Positions 1-6,646 of a stretch of DNA of 17,174 bases are shown piece by piece. A program made the translations under genes and the position numbers. The notes under the pieces are model-generated. The model was given only the letters and a program-made list of their open reading frames with translations. It did no database searches and was not told the origin of the DNA. Position 1 is the first letter of the stretch. Every line of letters starts with the position of its first letter. Source of the stretch: CAXFCD01 sp964001155 (lineage in GTDB: Bacteria > Fidelibacterota > Marinisomatia > Marinisomatales > UBA1611); NCBI GenBank assembly GCA_964001155.1, contig CAXFCD010000198.1:1-17174 (forward strand), written 5' to 3'.

Positions 1-452
1 GGTAATTGATCTGCATAGAGCAAAAAACCATTTTTCTTTAGATCTTTGATGGATTCTAAATCGGATGTAAGGAATTGCCACCGATCATCTTCCACGCCGT
101 GTGCTAAAGCGTATTGCTGAAGAATGTCCGGGTTATCAACTAGGGGATCAACCGTTACCGATACAAATTGAACTTCAGGCACATTGTGATAATCTCGGTA
201 AAGGTCCTTCATATTGCTTGTCATCATAGGGCATGGTCCGGCACAACTGGTGAAAATAAAATCCAACACCGTTGCCTTCCCCTCAAAATTTTCTTCGGAA
301 AATTGGTCACCATGTTGCGTCACAAATGAAAAAGTTGGTACAGACTTAATCACAGGCAATGTATGAGAAGAATTAGCTTTTTGGATCACCCAACTTGCGC
401 CTGCCCCAAGTAAAACTAAACTGACAATAATATATATAATATTTCTATTCAT
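1..452 (-). CDS. SCO1/SenC family copper chaperone, partial (C-terminus beyond window)
   Basis: Thioredoxin-fold SCO protein expected to deliver copper to, or reduce the cysteines of, the CuA site of cytochrome oxidase on the outer face of the membrane. About 150 codons are visible. An N-terminal membrane anchor or signal (about residues 4-22, ending GAGAS) is followed by a region reading FSFVTQHGDQFS and then the SCO metal site FTSCAGPCPMM, with Cys70 and Cys74 in the CxxxC spacing. The later conserved His lies off the window. The ATG at 450-452 overlaps the end of ctaA by 8 nt, so the two genes are translationally coupled. The pairing with heme A synthase supports an oxidase-assembly role. 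A second SCO protein (9702-10559) has a different domain layout and Cys spacing. Confidence 0.88.
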   Translation of the reverse strand, partial: MNRNIIYIIVSLVLLGAGASWVIQKANSSHTLPVIKSVPTFSFVTQHGDQFSEENFEGKATVLDFIFTSCAGPCPMMTSNMKDLYRDYHNVPEVQFVSVTVDPLVDNPDILQQYALAHGVEDDRWQFLTSDLESIKDLKKNGFLLYADQL

Positions 453-1377
453 AAGATATTTGCGATTGTTTCCAAGCTGTGTATTGAATCATAACCAGTC
501 CCAAGATCCAGGATGCGATCCACATGTGAAAAAGTTGAATCAATGGGATTACTTCCAAAAAGACTAAAAGTTCACCTAAAATAAGTTGGGTCACCATCAA
601 ACCTAAAATGCCATTTGTGGAATAGACCATGACCGAAGATGGATGTTCAGATTTTTTGACACATTTCACCCAAAGAAATCCAACAATCCCTGTCATGATG
701 AACCCCAGAATCGTATGAATATATTTAAACGGGCCCAACATTTGTAGCAGAAACTGTGAATCAATCATTGGATTCTCTTTATGGATCATTTCCAATCCAC
801 CTCTTATTTCTGTTCCTAAAATGACTTCTACCAATAATGTTCCAGCTAATAATCCGAACACCCATTCAATATTTTTTGGATATGAACTTGAGTGCTCTGA
901 GTTTGGATTATCCAAATAGTAAGCTTCTTGTGTCGCATAAAGTAAAAGCATGACTATGATTAATGCTAAAAATAAATGAAGTGTAATTGTAATCGGATTT
1001 AAAACGGTATCAACTAAAACGGAGCCCAACCATCCCTCAACGAGCGTGAGTAAAAATGCAGCCAAAGCTGTCCATTTAATTCTGCTAACATCTTTATAAT
1101 ATTTAAATGCAAGGTATGTTGTGATGGTAATGGCCAATCCAACCAATGCGCCAAATAACCGATTTGAATATTCTATCCAAGCCAGTACAACATTAAACTG
1201 GTCTTGAAATTCCAATGGGACTTGATCTAGGCTAGTAGGCGGAATCCACCGGTCAAAACATTTTGGCCAATCGGGACATCCCATCCCTGCACCGGCGACA
1301 CGAACCAAACCACCAATAAAAATCAGCAAATAAGTCATGACCGTAGTGATAATTGAAAAACGTCGAAAAGAGTTCAT
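445..1377 (-). CDS. ctaA: Heme A synthase (CtaA/COX15 family)
   Basis: Polytopic inner-membrane enzyme that oxidises the C8 methyl of heme O to the formyl group of heme A, the cofactor of the oxidase encoded at 12566-16483. The 310 residues have the hydrophobic pattern of about eight helices. Diagnostic are GGLVRVAGAGMGCPDWPKC near the N-terminus, with the extracellular Cys34/Cys40 pair, then IEYSNRLFG (66-75), LHLF (His134), YIHTILG (His221) and LFHMW (His284). Three of the four usual heme-ligand histidines are present. The first, His in the EYxHR motif of Bacillus CtaA, is Asn72 here. From memory Bacteroidetes-type proteins also carry Asn at this point, so I regard it as a lineage variant rather than inactivation. 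It is the first gene of a leftward pair with the SCO gene. Confidence 0.93.
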   Translation of the reverse strand: MNSFRRFSIITTVMTYLLIFIGGLVRVAGAGMGCPDWPKCFDRWIPPTSLDQVPLEFQDQFNVVLAWIEYSNRLFGALVGLAITITTYLAFKYYKDVSRIKWTALAAFLLTLVEGWLGSVLVDTVLNPITITLHLFLALIIVMLLLYATQEAYYLDNPNSEHSSSYPKNIEWVFGLLAGTLLVEVILGTEIRGGLEMIHKENPMIDSQFLLQMLGPFKYIHTILGFIMTGIVGFLWVKCVKKSEHPSSVMVYSTNGILGLMVTQLILGELLVFLEVIPLIQLFHMWIASWILGLVMIQYTAWKQSQISYE

Positions 1378-1387
1378 AAAAAGCCGG

Positions 1388-1395
1388 CAAAATTA
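1388..1395 (-). promoter_or_regulatory. Candidate Bacteroidetes-type -7 box before ctaA
   Basis: On the minus strand the sequence reads TAATTTTG, which fits the Bacteroidetes primary-sigma -7 consensus TAnnTTTG. It ends 10 nt before the ctaA ATG, which would give an almost leaderless transcript; no Shine-Dalgarno sequence is visible there. It is a short motif in AT-rich DNA, so this is only a candidate. Confidence 0.3.
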
Positions 1396-1475
1396 GAACC
1401 ATTTTTTCAATTTTGAATGAAACTTTTCCCCTTCAAATGAGGCAACATATGATTAAGTTTTGGGCTGGATTTGGG

Positions 1476-1490
1476 ACGAATTTTATTCGT
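1476..1490. promoter_or_regulatory. Perfect inverted repeat in divergent intergenic region
   Basis: ACGAAT-TTT-ATTCGT, with 6-bp arms and a 3-nt spacer, lies in the 147-bp gap between divergent ctaA and the bc-complex operon. It could be an operator serving one or both directions. A TAAGTTTTG box (1454-1462) lies just upstream in the rightward direction. The downstream gene has an AAGGA ribosome-binding site at 1511-1515, 9 nt before its ATG. No regulator family is recognised from the site. Confidence 0.3.
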
Positions 1491-1524
1491 TAAGTGATTT
1501 TTTTATTATCAAGGATATTATTAC

Positions 1525-2826
1525 ATGATATTGAACCGCATTGAGTTGGGAACCCCGTGCACGGTTCGTACCACCGGTGAAACCGGCATTTTAAAGAAGA
1601 TCTATTTCTACCCTACCAAATATGAAATAGAATTTTCTGATGGAAATATTCAACACTTCTATTCGAAGGATTTGGAGTTTGAGGGCATCCCGCAAGAGGA
1701 AGCAACGCTCCAAGCACCGCCTGTCCCTCAACATGGCATCGGAGAGCAGTGGACAACTTGGGCGCCTTTTGCCGGTGAAAGTGTTGTTAAACATCATTTT
1801 TCTACCACGAAAGACATTATGTGGAAAGTGCTTACATCCCTTGATATGTATAATGTTTGGTTTTACGGTATTCAAAGAGTGCTCCCCATTATTGATATTG
1901 ATCGTTATGTCCATCGCTATTCATTTTCCCATTTCAATTTAGAGCCCGGCGCTTATTTCAAAATTAGACCTAAAACAATCGCGCCCTATTTCAAATGTCG
2001 CATCATGACAATGGAACCAGAAAAAGAATTCGGTTTTACTTTTAGAACTTCGCCACTTACCAGCGAATATGTCCACTTCACTATTGAAGAAACAGACCAC
2101 GGCGTTTGGGTTACTTGTTGTCGAACATCGGAAGGTTTATTTTCATTTTTAACACAATTCAATTGGCCTGCCAAATCCCGAATCCTGCAAAAATTAGATA
2201 CGATTGTCCCCAAAGTTGATTTTGGTAAAGATGAAGAAGATGAAAGCGCCGGCGATTCCAGAGCGAACCAATTCGGCGGATTTGCTTCCAAACAAGATTA
2301 TATCGACTATGCCATTAACATGGGTATGGAAGGCAATATGGATTTTGTAAATGCCATCCCGGAAAAACCGATTCGCGGTATGGCAAAAGCAGGCATCGTA
2401 AGAGCTGAACGCACCGGCGTAACACCACCCAAACCAGACAAACCTGAAGGCGGCGCGGCACCTGCTGCTAGCATTGGCGGGTTATCAGCTTTATCGCAGG
2501 ATGAAATCGTGGCATATTTAGTCAACAAAGGTTTAGATGGCGACATGGATGCAGTCAATGCCCATGACAATAAGATTCAGCGTGGGAAAGCCAAAGCCAT
2601 GATTGTTAAAATTAAACGAGGCGCTGTTGATCGCCCACCTATGCCGGAAATTCCTGAAGCAATTACAGGCACAGAAGATGCGGGCGAAACAGAAGAACAA
2701 ATGGTAGAACGCCTCGTGGCCAAAGGATTGGAAGGCGACATGGATGAGATCAATGCCTTGGATAACAGAGTTTTACGCGGCAAAATTAAAGCCGCAATTG
2801 TAAAAGCTAAACGGGCAGCGAAATAA
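1525..2826 (+). CDS. SRPBCC-like protein with three C-terminal 42-residue repeats
   Basis: Function unknown. Three parts can be seen in the 433 residues. Residues 1-56 look like a small beta barrel (alternating polar and hydrophobic, SDGNIQHFYSKDLEFEGI). Residues about 78-233 have the spacing of an SRPBCC/START-type ligand-binding fold: WAPFAGESVVKHHF, a helix with DIMWKVLTSLDMYNVW, later TSEYVHFTIEETDHGVWVTC, and a terminal helix. Residues 255-430 hold three copies of a 42-residue unit separated by Pro/Ala/Gly/Glu linkers. There is no signal peptide or membrane helix, so it is probably cytoplasmic. It opens the operon that leads into the Rieske/cytochrome b genes, and its TAA overlaps the next ATG (TAATG). 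Such a protein might bind a quinone, heme or lipid, or help assembly, but that is speculation. The ATG has a good AAGGA ribosome-binding site. Confidence 0.75.
   Translation: MILNRIELGTPCTVRTTGETGILKKIYFYPTKYEIEFSDGNIQHFYSKDLEFEGIPQEEATLQAPPVPQHGIGEQWTTWAPFAGESVVKHHFSTTKDIMWKVLTSLDMYNVWFYGIQRVLPIIDIDRYVHRYSFSHFNLEPGAYFKIRPKTIAPYFKCRIMTMEPEKEFGFTFRTSPLTSEYVHFTIEETDHGVWVTCCRTSEGLFSFLTQFNWPAKSRILQKLDTIVPKVDFGKDEEDESAGDSRANQFGGFASKQDYIDYAINMGMEGNMDFVNAIPEKPIRGMAKAGIVRAERTGVTPPKPDKPEGGAAPAASIGGLSALSQDEIVAYLVNKGLDGDMDAVNAHDNKIQRGKAKAMIVKIKRGAVDRPPMPEIPEAITGTEDAGETEEQMVERLVAKGLEGDMDEINALDNRVLRGKIKAAIVKAKRAAK
2287..2814 (+). repeat. Three degenerate 42-codon repeats inside the SRPBCC gene
   Basis: The copies lie at 2287-2412, 2494-2619 and 2689-2814. 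Shared positions include a hydrophobic helix, KGL(D/E)GDMD, (V/I)NA, RGK and K(A)xIVKxKR; copies 2 and 3 are closest to each other, and copy 1 reads GMEGNMDFVNA. All are exactly 42 residues and look like two short helices with a basic end. Repetition is at protein level only; the DNA has diverged, so this is an old internal duplication. Confidence 0.85.
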
Positions 2827-2933
2827 TGTCCGATGCACCCAAAGCAGCACTAACCAAAACACAGGTCATTTCCATGATCGTGTGCACATTGTTGCTTTTG
2901 GTTTATGTCACCATGGTGACATGGGTTCTTTAA
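2826..2933 (+). CDS. 35-aa single-helix membrane protein
   Basis: The frame starts at an ATG that shares its A with the TAA of the preceding gene. It reads a polar N-terminus (MSDAPKAALTKTQ) and then one hydrophobic helix from about residue 13 to the end (VISMIVCTLLLLVYVTMVTW). It is short, but the coupled start, the following two similarly small membrane frames and their position ahead of the Rieske gene argue that it is real. Its size matches the single-helix PetG/L/M/N subunits of the cytochrome b6f complex (about 29-40 aa). I see no sequence identity to them, so the analogy is inference. Confidence 0.6.
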   Translation: MSDAPKAALTKTQVISMIVCTLLLLVYVTMVTWVL

Positions 2934-2939
2934 AAAAGA

Positions 2940-3086
2940 ATGGAATGGTTTACACTGGATTGGCTCATGCGGAACCTGGAATGGGCCGTGGGACTTCTCC
3001 TTGTGGGAATCATCATTTTGTTTTTCTTTCCGATTCTTTTGGGTTGGCAATTGAAACAGGATGAAAATAATGAGAGTGACACCTAA
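2940..3086 (+). CDS. 48-aa single-helix membrane protein
   Basis: Starts 6 nt after the preceding stop and encodes MEWFTLDWLMRNLEW, then a strong membrane helix (about residues 16-36: AVGLLLVGIIILFFFPILLG), then a charged tail QDENNESDT. Its TAA overlaps the ATG of the next gene (TAATG). A weak AAAAAAGAA stretch lies just before the ATG. Possible small accessory subunit of the b6-type complex encoded downstream; no family recognised. Confidence 0.6.
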   Translation: MEWFTLDWLMRNLEWAVGLLLVGIIILFFFPILLGWQLKQDENNESDT

Positions 3087-3247
3087 TGGATGCACTACCA
3101 CTGATCTCAATTTTGGTTGTGGTATTTGCTGTAATCCTCATGGGCGAACACATGAAATTGAAAAAAGAAGTTCGCAAGTTGCAAAACTTGACGAAGCATT
3201 TGAAAAAAGATATTGAACAACTAAAAGGTGTCGGTAACGACACATAA
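3086..3247 (+). CDS. 53-aa membrane protein with short coiled coil
   Basis: One membrane helix (about residues 4-19, LPLISILVVVFAVILM) is followed by a basic amphipathic segment KLKKEVRKLQNLTKHLKKD that looks like a short coiled coil or membrane-surface helix. The start is coupled to the previous gene by TAATG, and the next ATG follows 3 nt after the stop. This is the third tiny membrane protein in a row. With a single helix and a cytoplasmic basic tail, it may act in assembly or as a peripheral subunit. No family recognised. Confidence 0.6.
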   Translation: MDALPLISILVVVFAVILMGEHMKLKKEVRKLQNLTKHLKKDIEQLKGVGNDT

Positions 3248-3250
3248 AAC

Positions 3251-4129
3251 ATGAGCGAAAACGCAACAACATTATCTAAAAAAGAGTCCACAAGGATTTA
3301 CACCTTGTTCTATTCTTTTTTCTTGATCCCTTTTATGATTGCGATCTTTGGTGCTGTCTTTTTTCTCTTATTCCGGTTTATCACATTTGAAACCAATGAT
3401 GCCTCTGAACTTCTGAACCAAGTGAAAATTGGTTCTGCCTCCAAACGGTGGCAGTCTGCTTTTGAACTCTCCAAAGTGTTTAACAATCCGGATAAAATCC
3501 CAACCGATCTTTCATTCAAAAACCAAATGGTGTCTGTTTACAATCATTCCATTCACGATGATCCATTGGTCCGAGCCTATTTGGGATTAGCCATGGGAGT
3601 GACACGGGACGAATTTTATAGTGACGCATTGGTCAAAGGATTGGATGACGAAAACAGAGAATCCCGTTTAGCTGCCATCCAAGCAGTAGGGATGGTTGGG
3701 AGTGATATCGCCTCCGAGCCATTGAAAAATATTGTAGAAAATTCTGACTTTCCCGATGAACGGCTCGCTGCAACTATTTCTTTAGGACTCATTGGAGACG
3801 AAGGGTCGATTCCGTTATTAAAAAATCTGCTGGAAGATGAAGAACCTAATATCCAATGGGACGCTGCCGTAGCTCTGGCAAAAATGGGAGATGCTTCCGG
3901 CGCGTTTATTATTGAAAGTCTCATGGATCGCAAATATTTGAATTCGTTTCCCCTAGTGGATGAAGCGGAAAAAACCCAAGCCATCATGGTGGCGATTGAA
4001 GTATCTTCTTTTTTAAAAAATGAACGATTTGAAACAAAATTAATCTCTTTAGCTGAATCGGATGAAAATCTTCGAATTCGAGATGCAGCTATGAAAACCT
4101 TACAATCTGCATATAACAGAGTAATATAA
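3251..4129 (+). CDS. Membrane-anchored HEAT-repeat protein
   Basis: 292 residues. A short cytoplasmic N-terminus is followed by one membrane helix (about 18-44, LFYSFFLIPFMIAIFGAVFF) and then a soluble region that by orientation should face the periplasm. From about residue 95 this region shows HEAT-like helical pairs: LDDENRESRLAAIQAVGMVG, DERLAATISLGLIGD, EPNIQWDAAVALAKMGD and ENLRIRDAAMKTL. HEAT arrays are protein-binding scaffolds. The gene sits 2 nt ahead of the Rieske gene, so a role in assembling or holding the Rieske/cytochrome b/octaheme complex is likely but inferred. No catalytic motif is visible. The ATG follows the previous stop by 3 nt without a clear ribosome-binding site. Confidence 0.8.
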   Translation: MSENATTLSKKESTRIYTLFYSFFLIPFMIAIFGAVFFLLFRFITFETNDASELLNQVKIGSASKRWQSAFELSKVFNNPDKIPTDLSFKNQMVSVYNHSIHDDPLVRAYLGLAMGVTRDEFYSDALVKGLDDENRESRLAAIQAVGMVGSDIASEPLKNIVENSDFPDERLAATISLGLIGDEGSIPLLKNLLEDEEPNIQWDAAVALAKMGDASGAFIIESLMDRKYLNSFPLVDEAEKTQAIMVAIEVSSFLKNERFETKLISLAESDENLRIRDAAMKTLQSAYNRVI

Positions 4130-4131
4130 TT

Positions 4132-4686
4132 ATGAGTGATGAAAAAATAACGCCTGCCGCATCGGTAGGTGCATCAACCAAGGAATCTATGGCCGGTAAC
4201 GAAATCGGTCGCCGCGGATTTTTCAAATGGTTATCCTTGGGATGGCTCGCCTTTGCCGGTGCCACCGGTGGATTCTTTACCGTTTGTATTCGATTCCTTT
4301 TCCCAAATGTGTTGTTTGAGCCCCCTCAGACATTAAAGATCGGTTTCCCCGATGATTATGCAACCAATTCTGTGGATATACGTTACAAAAAATCTTTCAA
4401 TGTTTGGATCGTTCGAGATGAAGAATCTATCTTTGCCTTGTCGACGGTATGTACTCACTTAGGGTGTACTCCGAACTGGCTTGCAACAGAAGCAAAATTT
4501 AAATGTCCTTGTCACGGAAGTGGTTTTCGTATGACAGGGATCCATTTCGAAGGTCCCGCGCCTCGTCCGTTAGAACGGTATAAAATCTCATTGGCGAATG
4601 ATGGTCAAATCCTCGTGGATAAAACCAAATCATTCAAATGGGAAAAAGGCGAGTGGGAAAATCCTGAATCTTTCTTAAAAGTTTAA
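4132..4686 (+). CDS. qcrA: Rieske [2Fe-2S] iron-sulfur protein of bc-type complex
   Basis: High-potential electron acceptor from quinol at the Qo site of cytochrome b. The 184 residues start with a twin-arginine-type anchor (GRRGFFKWL at 26-34, then a hydrophobic helix to about 57), as usual for Rieske proteins exported folded by Tat and left uncleaved. The cluster motifs are CTHLGC (Cys107, His109, Cys112) and CPCHGS (Cys125, Cys127, His128, Ser130), which give the two cysteines and two histidines for the cluster plus the disulfide pair Cys112/Cys127. GPAPRPL (141-147) is the typical proline loop. It lies between the HEAT-repeat gene and cytochrome b in one operon. The Ser after CHG suggests a high-potential cluster. 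No ribosome-binding site is evident before the ATG. Confidence 0.96.
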   Translation: MSDEKITPAASVGASTKESMAGNEIGRRGFFKWLSLGWLAFAGATGGFFTVCIRFLFPNVLFEPPQTLKIGFPDDYATNSVDIRYKKSFNVWIVRDEESIFALSTVCTHLGCTPNWLATEAKFKCPCHGSGFRMTGIHFEGPAPRPLERYKISLANDGQILVDKTKSFKWEKGEWENPESFLKV

Positions 4687-4704
4687 TGAATCAATCTTAA
4701 TCAC

Positions 4705-5499
4705 ATGGCTAAAGACGATAAAAAACAATCATTTTTAGAGCGGATGGGAGATTCCCAAGTTTGGAAATCCATCATTCGATCCGGTGTGCCAAGAACACGC
4801 CGTCAACGGATGCATGCCATCCTTGGAAGTGTTTTTTTGCACCTCCATCCTGCTCGACTTCCAAAACATGCTGTAAAAGTTGGCTACACGTGGTGTATGG
4901 GAGGACTTTCATTTTTCCTGTTTGTGGTGCTCACCATCACAGGGATTCTGCTTATGTTCTACTACAGACCCACCGTAGAATACGCTTACACAGACATCAT
5001 TGACCTAACGGAGCAAGTTCCCTTGGGAATTATGCGAGAATTGCATCGTTGGGCAGCGCATGCTATGGTGCTTGTGGTGTGGCTCCATATGCTTCGCGTT
5101 TTCATGACAGGTTCTTACAAACCACCTCGTGAATTCAACTGGGGTGTGGGTGTCCTTCTCATGACAATGACTATGTTCCTCTCCTTTACAGGTTACCTTC
5201 TTCCTTGGGATCAGTTGGCAATTTGGGCGGTTACAGTTGGAACCAACATGGCACGGGCACATCCCTTTATCGGACATGAAGGTCCCGGTGCATCGTTGCT
5301 TGCCATCGGAGACATTAATTTAGTTCATATGGGGTCTGACGTTCGGTTCGCTTTATTGGGCGGACGATTTGTTGGTGAAGCAACATTGTTAAGATTCTAT
5401 GTGCTTCACTGTATCGCAGTCCCATTTATCATGATGATATTTTTGGCAATTCACTTCTGGCGCATCCGCAAGGATGGCGGTATTTCCGGACCTTTATAA
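4705..5499 (+). CDS. petB: Cytochrome b6-type subunit (N-terminal cytochrome b) with covalent-heme Cys
   Basis: Four-helix diheme cytochrome b that moves electrons from the Qo to the Qi side. The heme ligands are His114/His128 (HRWAAH...WLHMLRVF, x13 spacing) and His235/His250 (x14 spacing). The x13/x14 pattern and a split cytochrome b are b6-type features. GYTWCMGG places Cys64 where cytochrome b6 has the Cys that binds heme c_i (c_n) covalently, followed by the b6-like FYYRPTVEYAYTDI. YLLPWDQLAIWAVTVGTN and the final IRKDGGISGP are also typical. At 264 aa it is longer than plastid b6, with an added basic N-terminus. The heme c_i assignment is from position only. It is followed 19 nt later by the second cytochrome b subunit. 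Confidence 0.94.
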   Translation: MAKDDKKQSFLERMGDSQVWKSIIRSGVPRTRRQRMHAILGSVFLHLHPARLPKHAVKVGYTWCMGGLSFFLFVVLTITGILLMFYYRPTVEYAYTDIIDLTEQVPLGIMRELHRWAAHAMVLVVWLHMLRVFMTGSYKPPREFNWGVGVLLMTMTMFLSFTGYLLPWDQLAIWAVTVGTNMARAHPFIGHEGPGASLLAIGDINLVHMGSDVRFALLGGRFVGEATLLRFYVLHCIAVPFIMMIFLAIHFWRIRKDGGISGPL

Positions 5500-5518
5500 A
5501 CTTTGATGCGGATATTTT

Positions 5519-6637
5519 ATGATTGATACCTTTAAATCAGTAATTGATGCGCTATCTGCGCCAACAGTTAGTTTCACACTCTTAACTGTTTTGACTCCTT
5601 TACTCTTCCCACCGACAGATTGGTTTGATAAGATCAACCGGAAATTGGGAATTTATAAACTTTGGACAAAAACCGGCTGCTTTGTGGGAATGGCATTCAT
5701 TACATTCTTTTTTATTGTTGGCTATTTTGATCCAAATTTCAACATTACCTTAACAAAGCCGGACAACTTCCCCATTGTCCTCATGGTGTATTCCATGTTC
5801 TTCTTCATTTGGTTGGGCATGAATAAAGCTTACATCAATGATGATAGATTGGATCAAGGAATGAAACCTCTAGAATACAACGATCCGGATGACAAAGTGT
5901 TGGTCTGGCCGGATTTGGTGTATATCGAATTCATTGCATTGATCCTGTTCATGGTCTTTTTGATTGTGTGGTCAATCCTTGTTGCAGCACCATTAGAAGA
6001 ACCTGCAAATCCTGCAGCAACACCAAACCCATCCAAAGCGCCCTGGTATTTTTTGGGCTTACAAGAAATGTTGGTTTACTTTGATCCATGGTTAGCCGGG
6101 ATTGTCTTCCCCATGTTTATCATTTTCGGGATGATGGCAATTCCCTATATGGACATTAATCCAAAAGGTGAGGGCTATTATTCATTTAAAGAAAGACGAA
6201 TTGGGATTTTCATTTTCATGTATGGTTGGTTGATTCTTTGGATATTCTTGATAGTGATTGGTACGTTTTTCCGAGGGCCGAACTGGAACTTCTTTGGACC
6301 CTTTGAATATTGGGATCCGCATAAAGTAGTTCCATTGAATAATGTGAATTTGTCTGAGTATTTCTGGGTAAAAATGCTCAACACAGGTTTACCGGAAAAT
6401 ATTATGCTTCGGGAATTCATGGGATTTGTAGCCGTGTTTGCTTACATGTTCATTTTTCCCATAATACTTGCAAAAACATGGTTCAAGGATCTGTTCGAAA
6501 AAATTGGTCCAGTCCGTTACACATCCTTGATGCTGTTCGGTCTCACTATGTTCTCCTTGCCCATTAAGATGTATCTCCGTTGGATTTTCAACCTGAAATA
6601 CATTATCGCAATTCCAGAATGGTTTTTCAATATTTAG
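5519..6637 (+). CDS. Cytochrome b C-terminal subunit (subunit IV-like, extended)
   Basis: Provides the second half of cytochrome b, including the ef-loop of the quinol-oxidising Qo site. The recognisable core is DLVYIEFIALILFMVFLIVW, a proline-rich loop, then APWYFLGLQEMLVYFDPWLAG (174 onward) and further helices. The PEWY signature is APWY here, so the Glu thought to accept a quinol proton is Pro; I recall similar xPWY forms in delta-proteobacterial and other divergent complexes. At 372 aa with about eight hydrophobic segments it is more than twice the length of b6f subunit IV (about 160 aa, three helices), with about two extra helices before the core and more after it. A PEWFF near the C-terminus is not the Qo motif. 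Its stop lies 9 nt before the octaheme gene. Confidence 0.9.
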   Translation: MIDTFKSVIDALSAPTVSFTLLTVLTPLLFPPTDWFDKINRKLGIYKLWTKTGCFVGMAFITFFFIVGYFDPNFNITLTKPDNFPIVLMVYSMFFFIWLGMNKAYINDDRLDQGMKPLEYNDPDDKVLVWPDLVYIEFIALILFMVFLIVWSILVAAPLEEPANPAATPNPSKAPWYFLGLQEMLVYFDPWLAGIVFPMFIIFGMMAIPYMDINPKGEGYYSFKERRIGIFIFMYGWLILWIFLIVIGTFFRGPNWNFFGPFEYWDPHKVVPLNNVNLSEYFWVKMLNTGLPENIMLREFMGFVAVFAYMFIFPIILAKTWFKDLFEKIGPVRYTSLMLFGLTMFSLPIKMYLRWIFNLKYIIAIPEWFFNI

Positions 6638-6646
6638 GATTAAGGC

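Noticed and set aside
2882..3064. Rightward 60-codon frame in another phase across the mini-genes
   Set aside because: It overlaps two frames that are chained by stop/start overlaps and encode clean membrane helices; its own product has no coherent features.
2850..3291. Open leftward frames opposite the three mini-genes (2850-3110 and 3013-3291)
   Set aside because: They overlap one another and the rightward coupled frames, have no ribosome-binding site and would interrupt a tight rightward operon.
6614..6628. PEWFF near the end of the second cytochrome b subunit as the Qo motif
   Set aside because: It lies at the extreme C-terminus; the true ef-loop position is APWY after the proline-rich loop.
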